This document shows, piece after piece, positions 38,530-50,536 of a DNA stretch of 64,000 nucleotides. The translations under genes and the position numbers were made by a program. The notes below the pieces were generated by a model. It had not been told where the DNA came from. It worked only from the letters and a program-made list of their open reading frames with translations, and made no database searches. Origin of the DNA: Eremophila alpestris peregrina. Its lineage: Eukaryota > Chordata > Aves > Passeriformes > Alaudidae. Every line of letters begins with the position of its first letter. The first letter of the stretch is position 1. The stretch covers positions 4,758,697 to 4,822,696 of the forward strand of contig WMCF01000025.1 of assembly GCA_009792885.1 (NCBI GenBank). The letters run 5' to 3'.

Positions 38530-38871
38530 GGGAAGGGAGCACACAAGATTTATAGATGCTCTTGGTTGAAAAGAATTTCAAAAGTCAGAAGGTGTGCATA
38601 AGTTTGAAAAGTTTTATTAGTAAATTACACTTGGCAGGGAGATTGATATAAGTTAGTACTTGATCTCCTAGCATGGATGCCTAGAAATAGGACACAAACT
38701 TTTCAAGCCAACATTAGACTGACAATATAAAAGAAAACTTTTACTAGAAAGCATTCAGGTACACAGTATAGTGAAAACCTGTGTTAAGAATTAGATCAGT
38801 ACAATTTTATAATATCAAGCAATTAGAATATCTAGCCAATATTGTCCAATTAAAGGAGCAGTTGGTTAAGT
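38530..38871 (-). mobile_element. ERV LTR, minus strand
   Basis: On the minus strand this follows a polypurine tract (38872-38890) and contains an AATAAA signal (complement of 38613-38618) followed by a TTTTCAAACTTATGCAC-like U5 region. That layout resembles short avian LTRs of about 300-350 bp. The first bases are not a clean TG and the U5 end is approximate, so the copy is old. It is oriented opposite to the ERV pieces at 35-37 kb, so it is an independent insertion. Confidence 0.55.
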
Positions 38872-38890
38872 AATCTCCCCCTTGGGTTCT
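38872..38890 (-). other. Polypurine tract of minus-strand ERV
   Basis: The minus-strand text AGAACCCAAGGGGGAGATT is a good retroviral polypurine tract and abuts the LTR-like sequence at lower coordinates. Confidence 0.6.
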
Positions 38891-39745
38891 TCCCCATTGG
38901 AGCTCTCCCCCCAGTCTTTTACCCTACCTTTATTATGCCTATGATTACATGGTGCAAAATAAAACGCCCTTGGTGAACAAACAAACAAGACTAAACAAAA
39001 TTTTAAGAATGCATCAATAAGCATTTGTTCACTATGGGAAAGAAAGCTGGAAAAGTATTAGAAGTTACACGTCGGCATTTAAAAGTCTGCAAAGCTTCAA
39101 ATACATAAAGAATACATAAAAAGTTAAATATCTTTAGGCATCAGCTTAAGCGCATTGAAGTGGGGTTTGGGTAAAGACGTAAAATGAAAGGAAAAAGAGA
39201 ACTACAGAGATTAATAAAAGAGTGTGAAAGGGAAAGAAAGCAAGAACGGGAGAAAGAAGGAGATCACCAATCCTGGCTCCAGAACTGATACAGCTGATGG
39301 GACATCCAAGGCCCTGGCGCACGGGTGCACCCAGGCCCCAAGGGGGGGTGCCTTTTCACAGAGAAGTTTTCCTCACCCTGGAGATAAGCTTCTGCAAATG
39401 AGTTACCATGTTCAGTCCATTCTTCTATACCTTTCTAGGAATGGTGGAGGCTTTTAAGGGTCTTTGGTGGTCGTGATCCTCCCATACAGTCCATACCCGC
39501 ATCTCAGCCTCATTTGCACACTTGCACTGTACTGTGCTGGGCTTGTCTCCAGGAGCCAGAACAAGGATATCTGTCCCAGAAGAGGGCTGCCTCACCTCCA
39601 CATGGTCCACTTTCCAGCCACATCCTGTTCTTTCTCACACTGTGTCCTTACCAACAAGCCCTGATCCACTCCACAGCCATCTGGGCACTGGTGTGTGGGA
39701 TACACACATTATCTCGCTTATATTCTAGGCTTCAACAGTCCACAG
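38891..39745 (-). mobile_element. Probable internal remnant of the minus-strand ERV
   Basis: The part at 39220-39745 is distinctly GC-richer than the surroundings and keeps overlapping open frames. On the minus strand, 61 codons (39610-39425) include LVLAPGDKPSTVQ and a downstream frame is open through about 39300. This is the expected place for the 3' end of the internal region (env side), but I cannot identify a Gag, Pol or Env motif with confidence. Plus-strand frames at 39464-39873 overlap the same DNA and are probably shadows. Confidence 0.35.
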
Positions 39746-42700
39746 GGAATTATTTAAATAAAGTATTCCGTACTTTAGGGAAGCTCATATTTAACTTTTA
39801 CATTTTATCTCAGGCAGAAAAACAAAGCAGTATGAGGCTAATAATAATGCATATTTTAAATAAGAAAGTCTAAACACTGTTTCAGATTTCAGTGACAACC
39901 TTGGCCATCATCTACTAGCCATTTCTCTTGACCAGATAAATGAGGCAATATTCTCTATTTTAGGTGGAAGCAGTCTTCAGCAGGCTTTGATGATCTGACA
40001 AGACATCTTGTAAGCCATTGCAAAATAGAGAATACCAAAACTGGTAAGAAATTTTCATCATAGCTTTACATCTGACAACAATTTGTATAGGCATAATGTG
40101 ATGGTAAGTAAAGCCACCCCAGCCCCCTTTAGAGTTGTGTATTTTAGGGTTTAAAGAATAAAATAATAACATTTTCTATTCAGTTGAATTGGTGCAAAAT
40201 TGAATGGGACAAATTTTTCTATCCTTCTTGCATAAAACAACTACCTAATATCTTTCATGTCACCATAGCTGCTATTGTCCAGAAACTCCAGCAAAATATT
40301 TTACATAATGGACAGAATGGGATCATGCTTTAGGATCTTGGTGTGTCTTTCAAGCCAAATAGTGATTTTTTTCTTCCTATCAAATGCTATATTATTGTGT
40401 GAGTTCTAATACATTTACTCATTGATGGACGATTATATCTAACTATTACATTTTGACAGATGTATAGTAAAGGAAAAATCTTAATTTACACATATTTGCA
40501 TAAATAAAAGACTGTACGATACTGGGAGGTACTAAACCTCTTATGTACGAGCTTTCCCTGTTTGGTTTTTTCAGATTCTGGTTTGTAGTTGGTTGACTTT
40601 TACAGCCAGAAGTTTTATCTTTGGATGGGTCTAAATGTAGCCAAAGCTGTCTTTAAAAATTTTGGATCTGCATCACATAATATCTTTTGTGTATTTTTTT
40701 CCCCTGTCCTTATTCTTTTCTTTCTTCTTTCTCATTTACCTCCTTCACCTTTTCTCTTTCTTCTTTCTTCCTTCTACTTCTTTTATTTTGGAATTTTCTG
40801 TTAGAGAAATAAGCAAAAGAGGACAATTATTATTCCTCTTGCTTTCAATAACAATGTTTTCACAAAAAATATCTTGCTTAATATAACAGAAAGTTAGTCT
40901 CCATATATTTTTAAATTCTACCACAATTACTGGATTACCCATCAGACGGATGTTGACATATGAGTACTCAGTTCAGTTAAATTGATCATATAGCCTTTTT
41001 TTGTTTGTTTTGTGGTTTAATTTTTGATGTATTTTTTTCCCCAAGTGTTCAGTATTATCATCTCAGTGATACTGTGTTCCCATTTGGGATAGGTGACAAA
41101 TTGCCAGACATAGACACATCCACACAGAAATATACTCACAGGCAATGATGTGAAGTTGTAACTCTGGGACTAAGACCTTTGCTTAAGAACCCTCAAAAAC
41201 ATCTGTCGTCACAGTAGCCCTGCCAACAGTTTTGTTTGAGAATTGAAGAAACTGGTGATATTGGGTGGCTTCTGGTGAGCAGTACAAGGATGACCCCTTC
41301 CGTGCACTGCCAAAATGATTGATTACTCAAGCAAGATAAATGAAGCTGGATGAAGAGCATGAAGCTGAATACTAGGTCAATACTAAATCTAAAAAGATGA
41401 AATTCATGAGTATGAAGAGGAACTTCTGAAAGAAAATAGACCCTTTAGGGGTTACTTTAAATGACAGTAGTGAAAATCCACAAACATAAAACAGTCAAAA
41501 ATTTTGAGGTGCTATCCAAAGCACACTGTTGTTTATTTTTCTATAAACCTTTATCATTTTTCTTTTTTTTTTTTTTTTTGTGCTTTGGGAGTTTTACCTC
41601 TATGGATCCATTAACTAAAAAATATAAAATATCTTGATCTGGGAAATACAGTTAATGAGAGGGAGTCAAGACAAATATTTGCTAAATCACTTACTGAATA
41701 AGTTAGTAGTGCTAACATACCATAGGTAAAGTCAATAGAACAGAAGTATGCTGACAGACTATCTTTTTTTCTTAAAAGGCTGCATAATTCTATGGTTAAG
41801 AGCACTTATAGCAATTCAGGCAAAAAAAATATATTCTCCAAAGATAATAGGAAAAAATTTAACTACTTTCATGTCTAATTTCTTTAAATAGTTTTATCAT
41901 TATCTAAATGGTTTTTGGGTTTGAGTTCTGGTTTTCGTTTTTTAATTTGAAACTTTTTATTACGTTCTGGTTGGTTTACATTTATCATTTAATACAAATG
42001 AAGATTGGTCAAAATCAAGATGTGTCATTTACACACGCAAAATTCATGAGGCAATGAACCAGCTAATTGAATCTGAAAAGAAAAAAAGGTCCTCCAGAAT
42101 GTTATTGTTGTCCTGAAGATGAAAAAGTTTGTACTAACATTTTCTAAGCTTCTCCGGTAAAACACAAACAAACAAAACATCTTTGTCTGTTTTGTAGTTC
42201 TCTTATTTCTCCACTTTTTTTGATGTAAGGCACATAGAAAGAAAACTAATACAAAGACAGTCATGCCCATATGTAATTATCAGTCAAGGAAGAAGAAGAA
42301 GCATATGTGGATTAGAGGGCAATGCTATGCTGCAACATTTGTGAAAACAAAATGCTAATAAAGAAAGAATGTGACTTGACTGTAACTTCTGGGATTTATC
42401 CTGCCATACCCCCTCTCCTGCTCCACATGGTTTACGCTGGAACAGGTCACAGTGGCCAGACTAGACTCGTAATATCCCAAGAACATAGACAAAAATGAGC
42501 TGTAGTGATAGAAACTTTCTCTCAACTCAGACATGAAAGGGAATAAGCCCCAGTTCTGCTGAAGTGAGATGATGCAAAGTTCATACTGGTCTCAGTGAAA
42601 ATTAGCATGCTGAGTGCCTCTCAGGGTTGGCAGCATTTGTTTTGATCTTCTTCTTCACACTTTCCTCGTCTTGATAGAGACACAGAACACTTTTAATTTT

Positions 42701-43167
42701 GTATTTTCCTACCCTCTATCTCCATACATTTTCTCTCAGCTGGGAACACTTTTTGTTCAGTTGATTGTTCCCACCCATCCCCATGGCTGACCTCATGCAA
42801 GGAGAGGATTGAACATCTCACTTTTCAAGGCTCCCTGAAGGCTGTGAAACCACATTCATTTTAAGTTCTTACCGGGGGTGAAGCTAGAGAATTCTACAAA
42901 GTTATTTTTTAACTAGGGATACGTTTTGAAAATACAAAAGTTTCATTTCTTATTGCACATATATATATATATTTTACATGTTTATACATGAGTATTCATA
43001 TCTTTGTATGATGGCAGAGAGATCCAAGAAAAAAAAACAAAAGTAAAAAATAACACCACCTTAGTGCCATTGGATCCTAATAAAGGTTGTTATCTCTCAG
43101 GCAAAATGTAATACTCTTTAAAAATGAAGAATGTCAAGATGGGACATGCCTATTTTAAAAAGTGCAG
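39746..43167. other. Unique AT-rich non-coding stretch
   Basis: A pyrimidine-rich tract spans 40690-40800, T17 lies at 41563-41579 and a 14-base (AT)n run at 42959-42972. Open frames of 60-81 codons here follow the pyrimidine bias and are not genes. Confidence 0.6.
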
Positions 43168-43177
43168 CTATTTTTAG
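43168..43177 (+). promoter_or_regulatory. MEF2-like site
   Basis: CTATTTTTAG fits the MEF2 consensus YTAWWWWTAR exactly. It sits in a moderately complex stretch (43110-43320) with less simple sequence than its flanks. One motif of this length arises often by chance in AT-rich DNA, so function is only possible. Confidence 0.25.
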
Positions 43178-43344
43178 CTCTGACACCAGCTATTAATTTT
43201 ACAGCAAGTGTCTGAACTCAGTGGAGCAAAGAAAGTTATAAACACTTTGCTTTCTCAAGTTTCCAAAAGGAACTTAAATAGGCTCGTTACCTCAAATTGC
43301 TTCTGTCAGATTACCCATGGGGCTGAGAAGCGTGGCCACAAGCA

Positions 43345-43352
43345 GGTATAAA
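43345..43352 (+). promoter_or_regulatory. TATA-like box, uncertain
   Basis: GTATAAAAACC occurs in a local GC-richer context, followed by purine-rich sequence where a start site could lie about 30 bases on. It could be a decayed LTR or a lone match. No open frame or exon structure downstream supports a gene. Confidence 0.2.
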
Positions 43353-43551
43353 AACCAGGTGAGGAGGACAGAGAAGTAGGAGTGCAGGGTCTGCCCTCAG
43401 CAAAACCAGTGGTGTGGCACTACTAATATGGTTTCTTCAGTGTGTATCCAGAGCCAGTGGAAGCAGAGAAAAAAAGAAAAGAGCCTGGATCTGAGGCAAA
43501 TGACTCAGTAATGCAGATAAGGAGAAATCAGAAAGGGGGTGTGGAGAGTGG

Positions 43552-43578
43552 AAAAAAAAAAAAAAAAAAAAAAAAAAA
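43552..43578. repeat. 27-nt poly(A) tract
   Basis: Uninterrupted A27. The preceding sequence has no coding match and no poly(A) signal close by, so retrogene origin is unsupported. Confidence 0.9.
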
Positions 43579-46500
43579 GGTGTCCCCTTGGTCCTAATGG
43601 CATATTTTACACAGTGTTTTACATATGCCAAAAAGTCCAGAACCTCCTTTGCAGCGAGTTCTGTCAGGAAGCCATGGCCTGATGTAACTCAGATGGATGG
43701 CTTCTTTCAAACACCAACAAAGGACACAGATGGAGTCCAGTGGGCTCAGTCTGGTGCTCAGGCCACTGGATGTGTTTGGGATGAGGTGGCAGGTCTGAGG
43801 TCAGGCCAGGAATATGGGTCAGAGACGTGTTTTCTGCCCAGCCATTAGAATATGTCCCCGAATGAGTATGGCAGTATATTCCTAAAGAGCTCTTACTAAA
43901 AAACCTGAAACCTCATTTTTTTCATGTGAAAAAACTCAGCTTCAGTGACAGGTGTTAAGATTTGCAGATTTCAGTATTTTGTTCCCCTTGTTAGAATAAG
44001 AAAGGAGGGAAACAGCCAATAAAATCCCTTTGAATTTGAGCACTTGTGTTGGAATTGCACCAAATTGACTCAGTCTTTGAAACTCTAGGGAAACTAAACT
44101 ACACAGACAAAATGTATTCATTTCCACATATATAACTGAGTATTTTTCATTCAAAAAAGAAGCCAAAGTAACACAGGAAACCTATTTCCTGCTCAACAGG
44201 CGGTTTAATGGTCAACCTGACTGGCAATTGAACACCACTCCTTACATACTATGATAAAAATTAATGATATCAAAGTTTAATAATTTTAAATCATGTCTCA
44301 AAATATTAAAAATCAAAAGTTATTTCATACTCTGTACTGCAGAAAGGAAATACCTTGATTTCCTTATTAATATTCACAAATTACAGGATTATCTTTATCA
44401 GAAACCTGAAAAAATATTAATAAATATAAACATTCATTATTTTTTTATTGAACTGCTTTTCTCCTGGAATATCTTTTCAAATTTCTCTGAAAGGACAGGA
44501 AAAGGGAAACTAACCCCTCTTCGTTTCATGGTGAACCTAATTCTGCCAAACATTTGAGCACATAATTGAGTCCTCAGAGATTTTAACTGCTTGCCTGAAG
44601 GCAGGCATTTACTTCAGACCTTGTTCAAGTTAGTGTGATCTGATTTCCAGGTACTCATCCCACAGTGTTTTCCTCTGAGTTCATAGGAAATGAGCACATT
44701 GTGCATAGGACAGAATACATCATCAAATGTTCCCCTACTATGCTAGAAGGATATGCAATGGTACCCAGTTAAGTGTCCATCTTGGGATATTGAGGTAACC
44801 CAGTGTTTGTTCTGGTACATTATAGTCCCAACACAATGCGTTCAGGGAGGGAATAAAAGGAGACAGAAAAATAAGTCCTCAAATTAGTTTAAGCTGGTAA
44901 CATTCAGAGACAAGAGAATCCAGGCTACCAAATATCCTGGTCAAAGAAAGCTGAAGGAGGTAAGTGAGTAAAGAAATGAAGAATTTAACAGACTGTTTGC
45001 GTTTCATTGAGCTTTTTGCTTCTGGTGAGTCTCAGAAACCAAGTCTAGAGCTAGGGGATGCATAGCACTAAAGAAGTAATAAACTGCTGTAAACTACACA
45101 TTCATCCACCTGCAGTTCCAGGCATGCAGGAGCAATTGAACTCTGCTGTGGAGTTATCTGCTAGTGGGCAGAGTACACATGCAGCTTATGTACTCTACAT
45201 TCATGATGGATCTGTATGTTAGATTTCTTCCTACTCCTATTGGTGTTCTGTGTATTCTGAAATAATTCTGTCAAATTAATGTCCCTAAAATTTTTGTCTG
45301 AAGAGTAGATAAGAGATCTTTAAGGAACATAAGTTGAACATGTGTAATTTTCACTGCAAACAACTACATTAACTCACATATGAGACATTTTACTCATGTA
45401 ATAGACATTTGCTGCTTGCTTCTTCAGATTCACTGATAAAAATATCCACTCTCATTCTCCTTCTTTCAATTACAGCATCATTAATTCACAATGATTTTCA
45501 AAAGTTCTCTGACACAGAAAATTTAAGGGAAATAATACTGGGGTTAGAACTGATGGATAATAAAATTCTGATACATGTAAAGCAGTGCCCTCAGACTTCA
45601 GGTTATGGAAAAAAATAGAAAACATTGGGAAAAAAAGCATTTTTAAAGCTTCATGATAATCAAATGGGAATTTGAATGCTGAATATATATTCCTTGAAAT
45701 TGAGCAAATAATAACAAAAGGGATTGTGTCTTTTTTCATGTCTCAAGATTCTTTAAAAATCATACCATTCTGCACATGTCAGTGCACCAAGAGTTCTGAT
45801 AGCTGAACTTTCTGAGACAAATGACATGGAAAAGATTCAGTCACTTTTTTCTATGGTCTTTCCCTGGCCCTTTTTCATATCTAAATATTAAAGAAGTTTG
45901 ACCAGAAAAGACCTAACTCATTGGGGTCCAAACATATGTGTTGATGATATGAACATTTCCAGCTCAAAGGTACTTAAATATGACCAGGGAGTATGAGAGA
46001 TTATGCTTTTAAACTTGACAAGGAATGATATTTTGCGATGGGGCTGAATAAAAGAATGGCATTTTCTTAGGATTTTACAACCATCTTTCTTATTTCCTGT
46101 CAGACTGAAGTATCCCCTTAAATCTCTTATTTTAGGAAGTGCAGAAACATCTAATTTTTAAGTTATCTTTAGCAACACTAAGTGTTTAGACCTCAACAAG
46201 CGGATTTTTTTGTCTTCCTGCTGCCAGTCTACAGAGGCCAGACAAATAATTTCTGACTCTTAGCCTGACTATAACTGCAGGTAGAGTTTACAGGCATCTG
46301 GGACCAGACAAACACTTGGCTTTCACCTGCTTATGTGGCTGTCCTGATCCCTGATTCTGTCAGAATCAGTTTGATGGCCTGACAGCAGGCTGAAATTTTC
46401 ATTTATTTCAGCTTGGGAATGGATTGACTCTGTTGTGTGACAAAGACAGCTTGTCCTGGTATTTTTTTTTTTTACACAACCATGTCAAGCATTCACTTTT

Positions 46501-48419
46501 AGCAACTTAATTCTAAACTTCGGTGATTTGAATGCTGTCAGTTCCTTGTACTCCCCTCTAAGTAAAAAAAAAAAAAAAAAAAAATCAGTGGCCAAGTAAC
46601 AAAAGTGGTGCCATAAATACAGGTTCAAACAAGCCAACAAATTTAGTTATCCAATAGTTATCCAATATATAGAAAGATGTTCATCAACACAAATATTATT
46701 GACAACAAAATGTAATTATTGGTATATTCATGAGAGGCTGTTATTATGATATATCTTAGCATTTGTCAGTCTCCATATGTGTATTTTGCTTATTTTCAAT
46801 TCATTTTTGATTGCTTGAGTGCCTAACTGCAGGAGCTTTAAGTTGATGTTGAATGTGTGTCTTTTATTTTGAGAGCTCTCTGTTCACAATTGCATCAGAA
46901 AAGCCTTTGAAGCTCAATGTAAAGAACACATCCTTACCCCCATTAAACAGTATCCTTCAAAAATCCTGGTGTTTGCTGACTACCTGCATGAGTTCCAGCA
47001 TCTTAACCCCCATCATATAACAACAGCTCTTCCATGCTAGAGTGCAGCTCCACGGTGCTTTGGATAAAGTCAGCAAGCTTCAAGCAGTGCTTTGGGCAAA
47101 AACTCTTGCAGAAAGTTAGATTTTAGGTGGAAAGTGTAAGATAGTCACTCATGGCAAATGAATGAAGTTCAGTCTGTTTGGTAATATTCAAGAACAGTGG
47201 AGCAATGATACCTGAAGTCAAAACTGAAGAGTCACAAACACCTTTGAGAAAAAACTTCAAACACAGAGGGAAAACTGGAAAACAGTGATGCAGAAAAGGT
47301 CCCTCCCTTTGATGCAGCTTATCACTTGGCCTGTAAAGGAACTGTTGACACTCACAGGAACTCCCTCCAGTCCAGCCCAGTCCCACTGGTTAAACACAAA
47401 GAAATACCCTTGCAAGCTGCAAAGCTTCAGCCTTGAGGGCCATCAGCCACAGGTGTTCTGAATGCCTCTCAGCCCACCTGCCGTTTGGCAATTAATGCTA
47501 AGACAACAACAATAACCTTGACACCTATACAGTCTATTTGAAATTTATAATACTCAACCATGATAAATTAGAAAGTAATTTTAATCTAGATTTTATATAA
47601 AATGATGGAGGAATATTTTGTCTGAATGTTACCAACTAAATCTAAGGTTTACATAAACCAGTGTCAAATCAGAAGACTTTAAACTTGTCTTATACAAAAT
47701 GGACTTGCCTCAGAAGATTGCAACTAAATTTAAAGTGATATAGAAATAAGTTGTGCTAGCCAAGGATACAGAGCTGTCTCTTCAAACTGAGATCAAACAC
47801 CTCCAATCTTTAGCACACCTTAGGACTGAACACGTATTAAGTTTGGCCAGATGGACTGACAGTATTTTAATATGAACATTCTGTTTCCCTTTCCATTTTT
47901 TTTTGTCTTGTTTTAATAGCACAATGCAGATTTATCTCTTGAAAGTATGTGCTATGAAGTATAACAGCAGGTATTTTAAAATTGTATGTCGTGGTAATGA
48001 AAAATAAAAGCAACAAAGTTTGTAAACTTGTATTCAATTAAGGCAAATTTGTGCTAACTACAGGCATCTTCTATCAAAGCTGGACCCTGATCTCAAGTGG
48101 GATACTGAAGGGCCATTTACACAAAGAAATTTCCTTTGGAAAACCAAGTGACAATAGCATTTTGTTTGTTTGCTTTGAGGGTTTTACTGACTTCATAGTT
48201 CAGGATTTAAATTTTGATAACTTGTGCATCTATAAGGACAGTCTAAGTATTGGCCTGGTATTCCTGGGAGGACAGAGTTGAACAGTAGTCTTAAATTTTG
48301 CAAGAACTAGAATTTTAGTGTGTGGGAACACAAGTTATTTTAATGTAATCACTTAAGTTCAAGAGCAGGTTAAATGAGTTGAATTAGTTTATATGTCACT
48401 ATATGGAGCTATGAGACTG
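43579..48419. other. Non-coding stretch
   Basis: Includes A21 at 46564-46584 and an 11-bp tandem duplication TAGTTATCCAA at 46644-46665. The frame at 43588-43848 (86 codons) and the minus-strand frame at 47123-47386 (87 codons) are the most protein-like, but neither shows a known domain. A donor-like GGAG|GTAAGTGAG occurs at about 44959. Confidence 0.5.
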
Positions 48420-48610
48420 AGACAGTGCCATAGTGGATGTGACAAAAAGTTCATCTAGCTCAGCAACCTGTTCCTGGTAGAAGCCAGCAGCAGCTGCTTA
48501 CAGAAAGAAAAGAAGAAACCAGACGTGTAGAATAATCCTAACCTATAATCTGGTTATGTATTCTCACCTTTTGGCAGCAGTTTAGGGACTTGTGGAGGCA
48601 AAGATTACGT
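48420..48610. repeat. Possible ancient CR1-like or other interspersed repeat
   Basis: The stretch around AAAGTTCATCTAGCTCAGCAACCTGTTCC, AAGCCAGCAGCAGCTGCTTACAG and GGCAGCAGTTTAGGGACTTG resembles very old amniote interspersed repeats of CR1 type. Divergence is high and the assignment is tentative. Confidence 0.3.
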
Positions 48611-50352
48611 GCAGATCCTAAAGTTTATTAGTAGTGAATGGACCTGTTTTACATTCAGGTGCCTAATCCCCATTTACACTTTTCATTTCCAAAATTTGCT
48701 CATGTAGGGAGTTCTACAATTACTGCATTATTAAAAGTACTTCACTTTTGCTTCAGTTTAAATATTTTGCCTGATAATTTTAATGACTTCTCATGAGTTC
48801 TTATGCTGGGATGAAGGGCAAATATTAAATCACTGTATGATAGTTTTTCCCTCTTTAGCTTCTGCTAACAAATTATGAATTTGTAGACGTCTATCATTAT
48901 TTGTCTTTTTTTTTCTTTTTCAAGTCAAAATCTTAGTCTAATGCATATTTATGAATGTTCTTTTCATATAATATCCTGTCTTTTTCTTGACTTGGTTAAT
49001 TTGTTCTTTTCTAGTTAGCAGGAAGGATGAGAATAGTGAATAAGTATGTAGGCTTACCAGGTATTTAGCAGCCAGAATTATGCTCTGTTTCTGTTCTGCT
49101 CCATTCCAAATAATTCCCAATATAATCTGCCATTGCCAATTTGACTTGCACTGATCCAGTTAATTAAAATCATCTCTCCAAAACCTAATCTAAGTTTGTT
49201 TGGTTTGGTTTGGTTGGGGGTTTTTTTCTGTGATTCAAGCCAAAAAATACATTTCACTCTGACTCCAGGGACATGTAAACCATTTAGTTAAAGTGGCAAA
49301 TGCAAAATTTCTCTGTGATTTCAGTATCTCTGTGATTTTCAGTATCAGTGTCTTAAGTATTTCCAAAAGGTAAAATTTCTGTAAGGATATTAAACATAAA
49401 ATAAGTTTATGGAAGAATTGAATTGATAAACTGTAAATTACATTTATATATTATAAGTATTTTATTTAGAAAGAGGTAGAAGTATATACCCCAAACAGCA
49501 TCAAGCATTTGGAACAAAGATCTAACAAAATCTATCTTCTGAAATAAGCTTTCCATTTGTTCATATTAAGACCATTTCACTGCTATTTAAATTGCTTTTA
49601 AAACCTTTTAGTATTGCTCAATATAATGAAATGTTACCTACATGCTGAATATATTGTTTTGATGTACTTTTCATTTGAGTCACAACAACATATTCTTAGA
49701 TATAAAGCCCAGCTGAGAGGATTTTACAGGGCAAGGAAGAGGTAATTGTGTGTCATCATTACAGGACTTTGCCATACAGTTTTGCAATTCTCTAAAATCT
49801 GTAATGATTCACACTCACTAACAAAATACTAACATCTCCTTTACAAGAAGAAAGAGGCAATACAAGATAGAAGAGGTAAGAGGGCATCATTAAACAGGCT
49901 GACTACAAAGGGACCATGATTGGTGAGGTCTCTTCAACTTACTGATGCCTGTCATGTTTACCACAGATGTAGACATGCTGTATGGAAATGAGTGCTGGGA
50001 AACCTGGTCAGTCTGGGCCTCAGATAGTGCAAACAGAGTTAGTTCTTAATCATATTTTTCAGTTTGAAAGTCATGGGGTGGTTTAGTCTAGTGTAAGTAC
50101 ACTGAAGGAGTCCATCAGGTCTGCTACGTGTGTGGGGACATACATTTCACTTTCCCTGCTTGAAATTATAACTGGTTTAATAGAGAACCCACATATTAAT
50201 AGCTTTGACTTTTCCAACATTGTTGGCAAAAAAAAAAATTAAAATGTTTGTAAATCAGGGATCTTTTATGTACTAATGTGTTTAACTTTCAGTCTCCGTG
50301 TTTTCTTTCCTCATTACTTCAAGAAATTTAAGAAAACATATTTATATCACTG
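48611..50352. other. Unique AT-rich non-coding stretch
   Basis: Contains a 17/18-bp direct duplication TCTGTGATTTCAGTATC at 49312-49346 and a short T/G-rich run at 49196-49227. No gene recognised. Confidence 0.6.
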
Positions 50353-50536
50353 GGAAGGAAGGAAGGAAGGAAGGAAGGAAGGAAGGAAGGAAGGAAGGAA
50401 GGAAGGAAGGAAGGAAGGAAGGAAGGAAGGAAGGAAGGAAGGANGGAAGGAAGGAAGGAAGGAAGGAAGGAAGGAAGGAAGGAAGGAAGGAAGGAAGGAA
50501 GGAAGGAAGGAAGGAAGGAAGGAAGGAAGGAAGGAA
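50353..50536. repeat. (GGAA)46 microsatellite
   Basis: 184 bases, exactly 46 GGAA units with phase kept throughout. The only ambiguous base of the window, N at 50444, falls on the last position of a unit, where A is expected. The open frames of 76-94 codons across it are repeat artefacts (RKEG or LPSF runs). Confidence 0.98.

Noticed and set aside
39514..39873. 119-codon plus-strand frame
   Set aside because: It lies inside the probable minus-strand ERV remnant, shares the DNA with several other open frames and shows no domain.
43552..43578. A27 tract as retrogene tail
   Set aside because: The preceding 300 bases show no coding similarity and no AATAAA close to the tract.
44889..44970. Possible 52-bp exon ending at GGAG|GTAAGTGAG
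   Set aside because: The donor is excellent but the acceptor side (GTAACATTCAG) lacks a pyrimidine tract and the segment is too short to judge.
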